Source: Actinomycetaceae bacterium
GTDB lineage: Bacteria > Actinomycetota > Actinomycetes > Actinomycetales > Actinomycetaceae
Assembly: GCA_028724905.1 (NCBI GenBank)
Contig: JAQYTG010000018.1
Span: 347,878-411,877, forward strand
Direction: 5' to 3'
Length of the DNA stretch: 64,000 nt
Shown: piece by piece, positions 54,165-64,000 of the stretch
Layout of the letters: every line of letters starts with the position of its first letter
How positions within the stretch are numbered: position 1 is the first letter of the stretch
Program-made: the position numbers and the translations under genes
Notes under the pieces: generated by a model
What the model was told of the DNA's origin: nothing
The model's database searches: none
Seen by the model: only the letters and a program-made list of their open reading frames with translations

Positions 54165-55331
54165 TCAGTTCAACGCTAAAATCCACGGAATATGCATTTC
54201 CTCTGGCGTGAGCGATCCATGTACTCCTTTGATAGCGAGCGCCCCCGATGAAAGTACCCGAGAATCCACAAACCCAGTGTGAGCCCGCGCAAAAATGACG
54301 ACATCTCCGAGGGCTTCAGCAGCTCGGCTCCCAAGCTCCCCGAGCAGACCGGTAGCTTGAATATCTGCGCGCGTGAGCACCCACGCCCGCTGCTCAAGCA
54401 CCTCCCGCCAACGCTGTGCCACTCCTTGCGGATTCGAGGTGTAAAGATGGAAAGCGCGCTCTTCCCCCGCTATGGCATCGACGTCTTGATCGAGATGCGG
54501 CTCGTGAGCCAGATCAATTTTTTCGCTATCTTCCACCATGCCGTGATCGCCAGTGAGCACAATAAGGGTATCGGGAGGCACTGCTTTTGCCAATCGCCCT
54601 ACTTCTGCATCCACCATCTCTAATTGCGCCAGCCATCGCGGCGAATTCACCCCATAGCGATGCCCCTGATGATCGAGATTCCCCCAGTAGAGGTACACCA
54701 GTTTTTTCCCTGCTCGCAGCTGTTCTAGAGCCATATCTACCCGTTCAGGAAAAGTTTTGGCATACACAGCTGGAGCTCCTCTCCACGCCGCTAACGTAAG
54801 CCCCGAATTGTGATATTTGGGATCTTCTACTAGTGCCACCTCCTGCGCCTGCTCTCCGAGCAATTCAAAAATCGTGGGTTTGCTTTGCCAGATCTGAGGC
54901 AGTACAGGAGAGTTTTTGAACGTGATGAGATCCGTGAGCTGACGCTGAGCACCAAGCCTCACCGAGTAGCTCACCATTCCGGTTTCGCCTGGGAGTCTGC
55001 CCGTAGCGAGCGAGGTGAGGGCGGCCGCCGTCGTACTTGGAGCCACCGTGGTTATGCCCTCCCACTGGTCAAAAGAGCGAATCGTCGGCGTGTGTCCGCT
55101 ACGCGCCCTGAGCTGGTGCAACCCCAGACCATCGACAAAGACGATACACACCCGAGTCGCCGTCGGCAGTCCCATGATTTTTCGTGCCTGCCCAGGAGGC
55201 ATCACCCCAGCATCGCTACCGATCTCAAACCCCACTGAGCCACAGGCGCCCAGCATTGCATGATGCAAGCCACGCTCACTAGGGAGTACTGCACCCTCAT
55301 ACAGGCACTGATCTACTGCTTGTGACGTCAC
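54165..55331 (-). CDS. Alkaline-phosphatase-superfamily phosphodiesterase/nucleotide pyrophosphatase
   Basis: A 388-residue enzyme of the type I phosphodiesterase/nucleotide pyrophosphatase family. Metal and nucleophile motifs visible are [11 protein letters not shown] near the start, [20 protein letters not shown] with the nucleophilic Ser/Thr, [15 protein letters not shown], and LTGDHGM. There is no signal peptide, so it is predicted to act in the cytoplasm on a phosphodiester or phosphonate. It is divergent from the parC-like gene and conserved beside sepH in actinobacteria. Confidence 0.93.
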   Translation of the reverse strand: MTSQAVDQCLYEGAVLPSERGLHHAMLGACGSVGFEIGSDAGVMPPGQARKIMGLPTATRVCIVFVDGLGLHQLRARSGHTPTIRSFDQWEGITTVAPSTTAAALTSLATGRLPGETGMVSYSVRLGAQRQLTDLITFKNSPVLPQIWQSKPTIFELLGEQAQEVALVEDPKYHNSGLTLAAWRGAPAVYAKTFPERVDMALEQLRAGKKLVYLYWGNLDHQGHRYGVNSPRWLAQLEMVDAEVGRLAKAVPPDTLIVLTGDHGMVEDSEKIDLAHEPHLDQDVDAIAGEERAFHLYTSNPQGVAQRWREVLEQRAWVLTRADIQATGLLGELGSRAAEALGDVVIFARAHTGFVDSRVLSSGALAIKGVHGSLTPEEMHIPWILALN

Positions 55332-55385
55332 AATCTCATAGTACGTGTTGACCGTCGCTATCTCACACTGCGGCTTTTCTCACCT

Positions 55386-57872
55386 GTGCCATTCTCGCGT
55401 TTACTTCGAAAATTCGGCCATAATTGCGAGGTGACTAAAACAGCATCGAGTGCAGATTCCGCGCATGAACACGTGGTGAATATCGACGTCTCTCAAGAGA
55501 TGCGCACCAGCTTTCTCGAATACTCATACTCTGTGATCTACGCCCGAGCGCTTCCCGATGCTCGCGACGGACTTAAGCCAGTACAGCGCCGTATCCTGTT
55601 TCAAATGGATCAGATGGGGCTACGCCCTGATAAAGGTCACGTCAAGTCCTCGCGTGTGGTGGGTGACGTCATGGGACGACTCCACCCTCATGGCGATTCT
55701 GCCATCTACGACGCTATGGTGCGTCTCGCACAGCCTTTTACGATGCGTTTGCCGATGGTGGATGGGCACGGAAATTTCGGCTCTCTCGACGACGGCCCTG
55801 CAGCTCCCAGGTACACAGAAGTACGCCTCGCCCCCGCTGCTCTAGCTATGACGGAGAGTTTGGATGAAGACGTCGTCGATATGGTGCCAAACTACGACAA
55901 CACCCTCGAACAGCCCGAGGTGCTTCCAGCTGCCATTCCCAACTTACTCGTAAACGGTTCCAGCGGCATCGCCGTCGGTATGGCCACGAATATGCCGCCG
56001 CACAACCTCGGCGAAGTGATCGCCGGAGCTCGTCACCTCCTCGCCCATCCTGATGCTAGCTTGGAGGAGATTATCACCTATATTCCTGGCCCTGATCTAC
56101 CTGAGGGTGGAAAGATCGTTGGGCTAGATGGCGTTCACCAGGCATACAAAACCGGCCGCGGCATTTTCAAAACTCGCGCACTCGCCCACATCGAAAGTAT
56201 CTCCGCACGCAAAAAAGGCATTGTCTTCACGGAGCTCCCCTACATGGTCGGCCCTGAAAAGGTGATTGAAAAAATTAAAGAGGGTGTGCAGAATAAAAAG
56301 CTCCAAGGAATTTCTGGCGTGCAAAACCTCACGGATCGACACCACGGAATGCGGCTCGTAGTGGAGGTGAAGAATGCTTTTAACCCAGAAGCTGTACTCG
56401 CCGCGCTCTATCAGCACACCCCGCTGGAAGAGTCCTTCGGGATCAACAATGTGGCGCTCGTGGACGGGCAGCCGCGCACACTCGGACTGCTCGAATTGCT
56501 GCGTGTCTACGTTGATCACCGCATATCCGTCACCCGTAGGCGCAGCGCTTTCCGCTTGCGCAAAGCCCAAGATCGGCTACACCTGGTGGAGGGACTCCTC
56601 ACTGCGATTCTCGATATTGACGAAGTGATCTCCGTGATTCGTTCGTCAGACGATTCTGCCATCGCGCAGCGTCGCCTCATGGCCGGTTTCGACCTGAGCG
56701 AAGCGCAGGCGTCCTATATCTTGGAGCTGCGGCTGCGCCGCCTGACCAAGTTTTCCCAGATTGAGTTGGAATCAGAGCGCGATGAACTCCAATGCACGAT
56801 TAGCTATCTGATGGAGATTCTGGCTTCCGATGAGAAACTACGCGAACTAGTTAGCAGTGAAATGGGAGAAATTGCCAAGCGCTACGGCACTCCTCGACGC
56901 ACCACGCTATTGGCCAGCGAGGCGCTCCCCACCGCCGTCAGCGGCAAACCCCTCAGCATGAAAGTGCAAGATGACCCCTGTTGGGTACTGCTCTCCAGCA
57001 CCGGCCTCGTCGCCCGTATTGTGAGTGACGCCGAACTCCCCCACGGCGGCTCACGCACAGCTCACGACGCCATTCGTGCCGCTGTGCACACCACCAACAG
57101 GTCTGAGATCGGCGTGCTCACCACCTATGGCAACGTGTACCGGCTGCTGGCTCTCGACGTACCGGCGATACCACTCACGCAGTCTTCTCCAAGCCTCGCC
57201 GGAGGCGCCCGCGCAACGGATATGCTGACGCTGGAAAAGGGAGAGCATATCCTGACTTTGATTGAACTTAACGCCGATGCCCCCACACTGGTGCTCGCCA
57301 GTGCCCACGGCAAAATTAAACGGGTGCATTCGGCAGATATACCGGCAAAATCTCCCTTTGACGTGATGACTTTAGCCGAGGGAGATACGCTCATTGGCGC
57401 GGGCAGAGCTGCCGACGACGCCACGTTGGTACTCATCACCTCGAATGCTCAGCTGCTGCGCTTTCCCGCTGCCAGCGTGCGCCCACAAGGTCGAAGTGGC
57501 CAAGGGATCGCCGGCATCAACCTCACTGAGGACGCCCGCGTGATCGCACTCGGGATTGTGCCCGCGGACGAGCTAGATCAAACCACCGTCGTGACTCTCG
57601 CTTCCGCCTCTAGCTCACTCCCTGGCACCGCTGCCGGCTCTGTGAAAAGCACTCCGCTGCAGCTCTATCCCCCCAAAGGACGAGCGACCGGAGGGGTGCG
57701 TGCACAGCGCTTTCTACGCGGAGAAGATCAACTTCAATTGGCGTGGGTAGGGCCAGAGCCAGCGCACGCCGTGAGTTCCACAGGCACCCCGATTGAACTC
57801 CCGCCGAGCATCGACAAGCGCGACGCCTCCGGCACAAAGATGACCGCCGTCATCTCCAGTATCGGCTATTGA
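55386..57872 (+). CDS. parC: Type II topoisomerase subunit A (ParC/GyrA family)
   Basis: DNA-cleaving subunit of a type II topoisomerase, 828 residues. The catalytic tyrosine lies in [11 protein letters not shown] near residue 143, after the winged-helix region ([20 protein letters not shown]) and [20 protein letters not shown]. The coiled-coil arm and the C-terminal beta-pinwheel follow. The GyrA-box is not clearly present ([11 protein letters not shown] at the equivalent place), and the gene lies away from gyrB, which favours the ParC/topoisomerase IV-like paralogue known in this neighbourhood. The start is uncertain: GTG at 55386 or GTG at 55431 ([10 protein letters not shown]). No B subunit is in the window. 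Confidence 0.93.
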   Translation: MPFSRLLRKFGHNCEVTKTASSADSAHEHVVNIDVSQEMRTSFLEYSYSVIYARALPDARDGLKPVQRRILFQMDQMGLRPDKGHVKSSRVVGDVMGRLHPHGDSAIYDAMVRLAQPFTMRLPMVDGHGNFGSLDDGPAAPRYTEVRLAPAALAMTESLDEDVVDMVPNYDNTLEQPEVLPAAIPNLLVNGSSGIAVGMATNMPPHNLGEVIAGARHLLAHPDASLEEIITYIPGPDLPEGGKIVGLDGVHQAYKTGRGIFKTRALAHIESISARKKGIVFTELPYMVGPEKVIEKIKEGVQNKKLQGISGVQNLTDRHHGMRLVVEVKNAFNPEAVLAALYQHTPLEESFGINNVALVDGQPRTLGLLELLRVYVDHRISVTRRRSAFRLRKAQDRLHLVEGLLTAILDIDEVISVIRSSDDSAIAQRRLMAGFDLSEAQASYILELRLRRLTKFSQIELESERDELQCTISYLMEILASDEKLRELVSSEMGEIAKRYGTPRRTTLLASEALPTAVSGKPLSMKVQDDPCWVLLSSTGLVARIVSDAELPHGGSRTAHDAIRAAVHTTNRSEIGVLTTYGNVYRLLALDVPAIPLTQSSPSLAGGARATDMLTLEKGEHILTLIELNADAPTLVLASAHGKIKRVHSADIPAKSPFDVMTLAEGDTLIGAGRAADDATLVLITSNAQLLRFPAASVRPQGRSGQGIAGINLTEDARVIALGIVPADELDQTTVVTLASASSSLPGTAAGSVKSTPLQLYPPKGRATGGVRAQRFLRGEDQLQLAWVGPEPAHAVSSTGTPIELPPSIDKRDASGTKMTAVISSIGY

Positions 57873-58072
57873 GGCTGCTCGCTGCGAACTACTCCTGGTG
57901 CTCACTGCTCCTATAGCTCCGCAACAGCTGCCCAGGCAGCGCCACCACGCTAGTGGAACCGCCACCTTGAGAGGTGATATCTACCTCGGCTGCATCGGAG
58001 CTAGCTACGCCGTAGCCAGCCGCGTTGAGAGTGGTGCACTACGCTGCAGGTACCACGTGAGCGGCACTTCTC

Positions 58073-59785
58073 TCAGCGCGCCTCGATATTCCCACCAATC
58101 AGCAAATCTCCACCGGGGATAGAGTCGATGAGGTTGCGGGTGTAGTCCGTGCGTGGATGAGCAAAAATATCGTCTGCAGCACCCGTCTCCACTACTTTGC
58201 CCTCTTGCATCACCACGACGTCATCTGCGATCTGACGCACCACGGCCAGATCGTGAGTGATAAAGAGATAACTCAAACGCATCTGCGCCTGAATATCGTT
58301 GAGCAAATGCAGAATCTGATTCTGTACCAGCACATCGAGAGCGCTCACAGCCTCATCGAGCACTAACACCTCAGGGCGCAACGCCAGCGCGCGAGCAATC
58401 GCGACCCGCTGGCGTTGGCCACCGGACAGCTCATTCGGATAGCGCCGCATCGCTGAGCGCGGAAGTGCCACAATATCCAGTAGCTGTGCTACGCGTTCCT
58501 TGCGTTCTTTGCGGGTGCCAATTTTATGCACCCGCAGCGGCTCCTCGATCACGGAGAACACCGAGAACATCGGATCGAGAGAACCATACGGATTTTGAAA
58601 GACCACTTGCAGTTTTCGGCGAATGTCAAAGCGCTGCTTGTCTCCCAACGCCGTCACGTCTTGCCCATCAAAAATCACGCGGCTCTCCCCAGGATCAGGA
58701 TCAAGCAAGCCAAGCATGATATTTGCAGCCGTAGATTTTCCGGATCCGCTCTCTCCTACAACGGCGAGTGTGGTTCCTTTGCGCACTTTGAACGAGACGT
58801 CGTCCAGAGCTTTAAAAACGGCGCCGCGCCCACCACGTACCTTAAACGTCTTGCTCAGATGCTGCACTTCAACGGCGATCTCATCGCTCTTAGCACTTTG
58901 CCCTGCCCCCAGAAGCTCATCCTCGGTCACGTTGATTCCACGCTTGTGAGCCGATTCGATACGAGCAGATGCGAGTGACGGCGCCGCCGCCACCAGACGC
59001 TGCGTATATGGATGCTTAGGCTCACGCAAAATGCGTAGCGCTGGGCCGGATTCCACTACTCGACCACGGTGCATCACTACCAAGTGTGAAGCGCGCTCTG
59101 CCGCCAGACCGAGATCGTGGGTAATGAACAACACCGACGTGCCCAGCTTCTGCGTGAGGTTGTCGAGATGATCGAGAATACGCCGCTGTACCGTCACGTC
59201 CAGAGCAGATGTCGGCTCGTCTGCAATCAGCAACTTTGGATTAGCTGCCAGCCCGATAGCGATCAGAGCACGCTGACGCATCCCTCCAGAGAACTCGTGT
59301 GGATACTGTTTCGCCACCCGATCTACATCTGGTAAGCCAGCATCGGCGAGAAGTTTATTCACCAACTCTTTACGTTCGCTCTTCGCCCCCACACCGTTCG
59401 CATCGAGTGCTTCTTTCACCTGAAATCCGATTTTCCACACCGGATTGAGGTTACTCATCGGATCTTGTGGAATGAGCCCGATCTGTGAGCCACGGATCGA
59501 CTCCATTTGGGTGCGATTCTTTCCGACAAGCTCCTCGCCATCAAGTTTGATAGAGCCGCCGACGACTTTACCGGTGCCAGGGAGCAGGCCAATAATCGCG
59601 TTGGCCACCGTCGATTTGCCTGAGCCGGATTCTCCCACGATGGCAACGCTTTGCCCTGGATAGATGCTCAGATTAGCCTTACGCACGGCTGGTACCATAC
59701 CAGTCGAACTCTGAAAGGCCACCTCAAGATCCGTGACCTCAAGGAGGGGACGCGCGTGATCATTCATCTGTTTGTGATCATTCAT
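58073..59785 (-). CDS. Peptide ABC transporter, fused double ATP-binding subunit
   Basis: A 570-residue protein carrying two ABC ATPase domains in one chain, equivalent to DppD and DppF or OppD and OppF. Each half has a Walker A, VGESGSGKST (twice), and a signature, FSGGMRQRALIA in the first and LSGGQRQRVAIARAL in the second, with Walker B and H-loops (LITHDLG and FITHDLAVV). It powers the importer encoded upstream. The start is ATG 59785 with GGAG eleven bases upstream; the 57 residues of the track's longer version are not family-like. The gene starts 14 bases after the second permease gene. Confidence 0.95.
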   Translation of the reverse strand: MNDHKQMNDHARPLLEVTDLEVAFQSSTGMVPAVRKANLSIYPGQSVAIVGESGSGKSTVANAIIGLLPGTGKVVGGSIKLDGEELVGKNRTQMESIRGSQIGLIPQDPMSNLNPVWKIGFQVKEALDANGVGAKSERKELVNKLLADAGLPDVDRVAKQYPHEFSGGMRQRALIAIGLAANPKLLIADEPTSALDVTVQRRILDHLDNLTQKLGTSVLFITHDLGLAAERASHLVVMHRGRVVESGPALRILREPKHPYTQRLVAAAPSLASARIESAHKRGINVTEDELLGAGQSAKSDEIAVEVQHLSKTFKVRGGRGAVFKALDDVSFKVRKGTTLAVVGESGSGKSTAANIMLGLLDPDPGESRVIFDGQDVTALGDKQRFDIRRKLQVVFQNPYGSLDPMFSVFSVIEEPLRVHKIGTRKERKERVAQLLDIVALPRSAMRRYPNELSGGQRQRVAIARALALRPEVLVLDEAVSALDVLVQNQILHLLNDIQAQMRLSYLFITHDLAVVRQIADDVVVMQEGKVVETGAADDIFAHPRTDYTRNLIDSIPGGDLLIGGNIEAR

Positions 59786-59799
59786 GTGGTGCACTCTCC

Positions 59800-60780
59800 T
59801 CACTTCTTCCTTTGCGTTGGATCTAAGGCATCCCGTACCACGTCGCCCATCATAATGAAGCTCAGTACCGTTAAAGCGAGCGCTCCCGCAGGATAAAATA
59901 GCACTGATGGCTGGACACGCAACGACACTTGTGCACGGGCAATGTCGCCGCCCCACGAGACCACATCAGATGGCAAACCCACCCCCAGGAATGACAGCGT
60001 AGCCTCTGAGACGATAAACGTGCCCAGCGCCACCGTGGCATACACAATAATGGGAGCTGCAGCATTGGGGAGGATGTGGCGCACAATAATGCGCAACCGG
60101 CTCTCCCCCAAAGCTCGCGCTGCCGTCACGAATTCTTCATGTTTGGTCTGCATCACAGCGCCTCGCGTAATACGTGCAATCTGCGGCCAGCCAAACACGG
60201 CGAGCACAATCACCACGGTGATAATCGTTCGATTCTCGCGGAACATTTGCATCACGACGATGCCAGCGAGCAGGAATGGCACGGCAAAGATAATATCCGT
60301 CACCCGCGAGAGCACAGCATCGAGCCAACCCCCGAAATATCCTGCGAGCGTGCCAAACAGACCGCCGATGATCACCACGACGATCGTTGTGAGCACACCT
60401 ACCACTACTGAGGCACGGGCACCGTAGACGGTTCGTGCAAAAATATCGCAGCCCTGGCGGTCAAAACCAAAAGGATGCCCACTCTCCGGTAAGCCCATCG
60501 AGCGCGAAAGCTCACAGAATTTAGGATCGGTAGCTGTGAACAGTTGCGGGAACGCCGCCAACGCTAGCGCCAGCAAAATAATTGTGGCAGCCACCCAAAA
60601 TAGCACTCGTTTGCGCAGATATTTCCACGCCTCGCCCCACATTGAGGACGGAGCAGAATCATCGGCCACCGCATCCACCGCGCCGAGGCCGCTCTCATCG
60701 ACGTCACTGACGTAATGTTGTTGGCTCGGATAGAGCGGCAGAGTATTTCCGTTATCAACGTTCATCTCATCAACACTCAT
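59800..60780 (-). CDS. Peptide ABC transporter permease, DppC-like
   Basis: Inner-membrane subunit, 326 residues, with an extended N-terminal cytoplasmic part (about 70 residues), then six helices. The conserved EAA-type loop is visible as EFVTAARALGESRLRIIVRH and the ending has ARAQVSLRVQPSVLFYPAGA. It pairs with the DppB-like permease to form the channel. I start at ATG 60780 (GAGGAGGAGCCAC upstream); the preceding permease ends 14 bases before. Confidence 0.95.
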   Translation of the reverse strand: MSVDEMNVDNGNTLPLYPSQQHYVSDVDESGLGAVDAVADDSAPSSMWGEAWKYLRKRVLFWVAATIILLALALAAFPQLFTATDPKFCELSRSMGLPESGHPFGFDRQGCDIFARTVYGARASVVVGVLTTIVVVIIGGLFGTLAGYFGGWLDAVLSRVTDIIFAVPFLLAGIVVMQMFRENRTIITVVIVLAVFGWPQIARITRGAVMQTKHEEFVTAARALGESRLRIIVRHILPNAAAPIIVYATVALGTFIVSEATLSFLGVGLPSDVVSWGGDIARAQVSLRVQPSVLFYPAGALALTVLSFIMMGDVVRDALDPTQRKK

Positions 60781-60793
60781 GTGGCTCCTCCTC

Positions 60794-61720
60794 TCACTCA
60801 TATCTGATTCGTGGGTCAAGCAGGGCATAAAGCAGATCGACTAACAAGTTGGCAAGGATGTAGACCATCACGAGCACCGTCGTAAAAGAGACCACAGTGG
60901 CAGGCTCACCTTTGATAATGGCTTGATAGATATTACCGCCCACGCCGTTGATGGCGAAGATACCCTCGGTGACGATGGCGCCACCCATCAGAGCTCCTAG
61001 ATCTGCTCCGAGGAAAGTGACCACAGGAATGAGCGAATTACGCAAGACGTGATGTGTCATAACTTTTCCGCGCGGCAGGCCTTTAGCATAGGCGGTACGC
61101 ACATGATCAGCTCCGATCGTCTCCGAGACGCTCTGGCGAGTGAGCCGCAGTACGTACGCAAACGACACCGCCCCGAGCACCACGGCAGGCATGAGCAAGC
61201 TCTGCAGCGACGTATTAGACCCTACCGTGGTCGGTAGCCACCCGAGCTTCACCCCTATGATGAACTGCAATACGAAACCGATCACGAATGTGGGCACGGC
61301 AATCACAAATAGCGATACCAACAGCACTGTGGCGTCAAAAATTCCGCCGCGCTTCAGACCAGCAATAGCACCAAAAGTAATGCCGAAAATAGCTTCAAAG
61401 GCAAGCGCCATCAGTGCGAGTTTAATAGTGACGGGAAATGCGGAGGCCATGACATCCGTGACTTCACGTCCAGAAAAGGTGAGCCCAAAATCGAATGTGA
61501 GCGCCCCTTTGAGATAGAGAAGATACTGAATAATAAAAGGCTTATCTAAGTTGTAGCGTTCACGGATAGCAGCAGCGGCTGATTCCGACAGCCCCTTATC
61601 CCCACCGAGGGCTTGCACAGCATCCCCTGGCATGAAAAAAACCATTGCGTATATGAGCAGCGTTGCCCCAATGAGCACTGGAATCACTTGCAGGAGCCGT
61701 CGCCCAATATATCGCAGCAT
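60794..61720 (-). CDS. Peptide ABC transporter permease, DppB-like
   Basis: Inner-membrane subunit, 308 residues and six helices. The start RYIGRRLLQVIPVLIGATLL and the EAA-type loop with DHVRTAYAKGLPRGKVMTHH are typical of DppB/OppB. The partner DppC-like permease starts 14 bases downstream. It lies 213 bases below the binding-protein gene with a hairpin between, which usually lowers permease output relative to the binding protein. Confidence 0.95.
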   Translation of the reverse strand: MLRYIGRRLLQVIPVLIGATLLIYAMVFFMPGDAVQALGGDKGLSESAAAAIRERYNLDKPFIIQYLLYLKGALTFDFGLTFSGREVTDVMASAFPVTIKLALMALAFEAIFGITFGAIAGLKRGGIFDATVLLVSLFVIAVPTFVIGFVLQFIIGVKLGWLPTTVGSNTSLQSLLMPAVVLGAVSFAYVLRLTRQSVSETIGADHVRTAYAKGLPRGKVMTHHVLRNSLIPVVTFLGADLGALMGGAIVTEGIFAINGVGGNIYQAIIKGEPATVVSFTTVLVMVYILANLLVDLLYALLDPRIRYE

Positions 61721-61796
61721 TACGACCTCCGTGAGTTAAAAAATGAATGTGTAGCTTTAGCTTTTAGCGGTGACGTCGCGTCGTCACCTCACAAGA

Positions 61797-61839
61797 AGAT
61801 CGTGGCTCGCACGCTTGCTCGGCCTGCGAGCCACGATCT
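61797..61839 (-). terminator. Intercistronic hairpin after the binding-protein gene
   Basis: AGATCGTGGCTCGC pairs perfectly with GCGAGCCACGATCT (14 bp) around a 15-base loop. There is no T-tract, so it may be a partial terminator or a 3'-end stabiliser between the binding-protein and permease genes, giving excess binding protein. Confidence 0.7.
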
Positions 61840-61933
61840 CATGTGTTCTGAATGCGCACAGCAAGTAGTGCAGCTCAGCAACATTGAGAGCTGTAGGTTT
61901 TCTGCTCACGCAATATATGTTGAGTTAGTGCGA

Positions 61934-63532
61934 TTACTTCGTGACGTTGTACAGAAGCGGTTTGGTATTCCAGCCGAATACGACGTCTTTTACACCCTCA
62001 GCACTGCCACCAGTGAGATTTGAATACCACAGCGGAATGCAGGGGAGCTCCTTGAGCAGCAGCTCTTGAGCCTGGGCGTAGATCTTGTTCGCTTCCTCAA
62101 CGCTCGATTGCGACGCTGCTTTCTTCAAGAGCGCATCAAACTCAGCGTTGGAGTAATCGCCGTCATTCGCTGAAGCCTTCGTCATGTAGACCGGCTCTAG
62201 GAAGTTAGACACACCCGGATAATCGCCTTGCCATCCGGTACGGAAAGCAGAGGTGACGGTGCGGTTGTTGATCTCGGTGCGCAGGCTCTTGAAATCTGCG
62301 TACGGAGCACCCTTGGCGTTGATGCCGAGAGTGTTCTTAATCGAGTTCATCGTGGCATCCACCCATGCTTGATGTCCACCATCGGAGTTGTAGGCAAGTT
62401 CCAGATCGCCCGTCCATGGCTCAATCGCATCTGCCTGCTTCCACAGTTCTTTCGCCTTGTCTGGGTTGTACTTGAGCACCTCAGCACCTGCGAGCGAGTC
62501 GGAATGCCCTGGGATCACAGGAGCTACGAAATCAGTAGCAGGCTGGCGCGTCCCCTGGAAAATTGTCTTGGTAATTTCTTCGCGGTTGATGGCCATCGAA
62601 ATAGCCTGCATCCGGAGTTTCCCTGCTTCACCCTTGAAACGGGTGTCTTTCTTGGGGAATGTGAAGCTCTGGAAAATTGCCCCTGGCTGATTGACAGCGC
62701 GATCGCCGAGCTCTTTTTCATAGGTGCCAAAGGCCGAATCTGGCACTGCATCTAGCACGTCAAGCTGGCCAGAGAGCAAGTCATTGTAGGCTGCATCCTG
62801 AGAGGAATAGAATTTGAACGTAATGCCACCATTCTTGGCAGCAATTGGGCCTTTGTATTCAGGATTGGGGAGAAGTTCAATTTTCTCTTTGTGAGCCCAC
62901 GATCCTTTCTTCACCATGTACGGGCCGTTGCCGATAGGATTCTCGCCAAACGCAGCGAGAGCTTCGGCGTCACCAATCCCCGCCTCCGGAAGTGGATAGA
63001 ATGCGCTGTAGCCCAAACGGATGGGGAAGTCAGCAGTCGGCGTGGTGAGTTCAACAGTGAACGTCGTATCATCGACGATCTTCAAGCCCTCAAGATCGGT
63101 GGGATTCTCTTCGTTGTATCCCTTGATAATGCTAAACCACGACTCATTGAGCTGATGCTGTTTCACTGCCTGATTCCAGGCATTCACAAACGATGCCGAA
63201 GTGACGGGCGATCCGTCAGAGAACTTTTGATCTTTCTTGATCTTAATAGTGAAAGTCACCGAATCTTTGGTATCCACAGACTCAGCCATATGCGGCTGGG
63301 GATTGCCGTCCTTATCGTAGTAGTACAGGCCAGCATAGATCAGATCAATGATGGATCCACCGCCCACCTCATTTGTGTTGGCAGGAATGAGGAGATTTTC
63401 AGGTTCGGTATTGTTAGCAACGATAATGGCAGCCCCATCAGCTCCACCCGCGGCAGTCCCCCCCGCATTTGAGCAGGCCGTCAGTGCTAGCGGCAAAGCG
63501 AGCACAACAGCAAGAGCACGAAGTTTCTTCAC
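61934..63532 (-). CDS. Peptide ABC transporter substrate-binding lipoprotein
   Basis: Extracellular binding lipoprotein of family 5 (DppA/OppA type), 532 residues. The signal peptide ends in a lipobox, LTAC with Cys20 as the lipid-linked residue. The body has the family motif MAESVDTKDSVTFTIKIKKD, then QKFSDGSPVTSASFVNAWNQ. The start codon is a GTG with AAGGAG upstream. It is the first gene of the four-gene importer operon. Substrate is not given by sequence; oligopeptides are the usual choice. Confidence 0.95.
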   Translation of the reverse strand: MKKLRALAVVLALPLALTACSNAGGTAAGGADGAAIIVANNTEPENLLIPANTNEVGGGSIIDLIYAGLYYYDKDGNPQPHMAESVDTKDSVTFTIKIKKDQKFSDGSPVTSASFVNAWNQAVKQHQLNESWFSIIKGYNEENPTDLEGLKIVDDTTFTVELTTPTADFPIRLGYSAFYPLPEAGIGDAEALAAFGENPIGNGPYMVKKGSWAHKEKIELLPNPEYKGPIAAKNGGITFKFYSSQDAAYNDLLSGQLDVLDAVPDSAFGTYEKELGDRAVNQPGAIFQSFTFPKKDTRFKGEAGKLRMQAISMAINREEITKTIFQGTRQPATDFVAPVIPGHSDSLAGAEVLKYNPDKAKELWKQADAIEPWTGDLELAYNSDGGHQAWVDATMNSIKNTLGINAKGAPYADFKSLRTEINNRTVTSAFRTGWQGDYPGVSNFLEPVYMTKASANDGDYSNAEFDALLKKAASQSSVEEANKIYAQAQELLLKELPCIPLWYSNLTGGSAEGVKDVVFGWNTKPLLYNVTK

Positions 63533-63581
63533 GATCTCTCCTTAATTTACATATACGAACGTGGGCGCATAGCAGTGCACA

Positions 63582-63593
63582 GTCTGAACAGAC
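63582..63593. promoter_or_regulatory. Palindrome GTCTGAACAGAC upstream of the importer operon
   Basis: A perfect 12-bp inverted repeat 50 bases upstream of the binding-protein start. It is placed to overlap the promoter or leader of the operon. No regulator is adjacent. Confidence 0.4.
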
Positions 63594-63850
63594 ACTATGC
63601 ACTCCCTCCCCACTATGAATATCTCAGTGTAGAGACTATTAAGATCATTTTATGCCATAACAGTAGCTGTAGGGAAAACAGCAGCTCATCGGGATTATAA
63701 TCGCCATGATCGAGTGACGGCATTCCGCCGCTCCCACTCACGACAACGCGTGGCCGCGGTTCCGGTCATGTGGTCATCGAGTGTCGGCATTGCGCTCCCC
63801 ACTCACTACAACCCGACCCGAAAATCACTACAGGCACTTCCTACTCGCTA

Positions 63851-64000
63851 TAACCCGCTTCGAAACGCGCGATCAGGGATGGTGAGGTGGTCGAGCTCGT
63901 TCGCCAGATCCACGCCGAAAACTACGGGGTCTACGGGGTGGGGAAAATGTGGCACGCCCTGAGACGTCAAGGAGTGAACATTGGCCGAGAGCAGACCAGA
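63851..64000 (+). mobile_element. IS3-type transposase OrfB, partial, at window edge
   Basis: The frame ending at base 64000 reads PASKRAIRDGEVVELVRQIH, then AENYGVYGVGKMWHALRRQG and VNIGREQTR, the helix-turn-helix region that precedes the DDE domain of IS3-family (IS150-like) OrfB. Immediately before PASKR there is an in-frame TAA, so the upstream part is either in another frame or decayed. The rest lies outside the window. Confidence 0.75.

Overview
The window reads as the chromosome of a moderately GC-rich actinobacterium, probably in or near the Actinomycetaceae. The main clue is the block at 46-58 kb (APC permease, two TrkA proteins, DUF3159, OB-fold protein, DUF3710, DUF4193, SepH, phosphodiesterase, type II topoisomerase A subunit), which is an actinobacterial gene neighbourhood. 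An HspR-type operator, GTG starts and strong Shine-Dalgarno sites fit. The genus cannot be fixed from sequence alone. No rRNA, tRNA or CRISPR array was recognised.

Layout. 0.1-7 kb: minus-strand redox cluster (fixX, fixC, acyl-CoA dehydrogenase, fixB, fixA and a tandem-fused double SDR), which looks like an electron-bifurcating Fix system fed by or feeding an acyl-CoA/enoyl-CoA reduction. 7-19 kb: aconitase, pirin, amino-acid permease, MutM, SprT-like protein, HU, DyP peroxidase, DUF1015. 19.5-25.3 kb: two-gene export unit, an MMPL transporter with a degenerate ABC-ATPase-like tail, overlapping a YhgE/Pip protein. 25.6-34 kb: SorC-type regulator divergent from glpABC-glpK (anaerobic glycerol-3-phosphate use). 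34-41.7 kb: OPT peptide transporter, threonine synthase, two alpha/beta hydrolases, small heat-shock protein, NifX-like protein. 41.8-44.4 kb: an AT-rich foreign island of broken genes (AAA ATPase fragment, five 23-bp direct repeats, serine-recombinase fragment, frameshifted acetyltransferase, frameshifted RepL plasmid replication protein). Its right edge merges with the 3' end of an RNA methyltransferase gene, producing an apparent actinobacterial/Firmicute chimera. 46-58 kb: the conserved actinobacterial block. 58-63.5 kb: peptide/nickel-type ABC importer operon (binding lipoprotein, two permeases, fused double ATPase). 63.85-64 kb: start of an IS3-type transposase running off the window.

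The non-coding DNA is unusual. Many gaps are filled with degenerate short tandem repeats, a recurring GTGACGCC word, and at least two dispersed repeat families (a palindrome with GGTCAGACC plus TTTTATCA, and a 28-bp element at 11.6 and 49.6 kb). Similar low-complexity tracts have expanded inside several coding genes (glpB, the SprT-like gene, the methyltransferase, the MMPL linker, a lipase, and the permease N-terminus).

The most notable items are the methyltransferase chimera with its mobile-element remnant, the MMPL/pseudo-ABC/YhgE unit, the double SDR in the Fix cluster, and the dispersed palindromes. All functional statements rest on motif recognition by eye; no database search was run.
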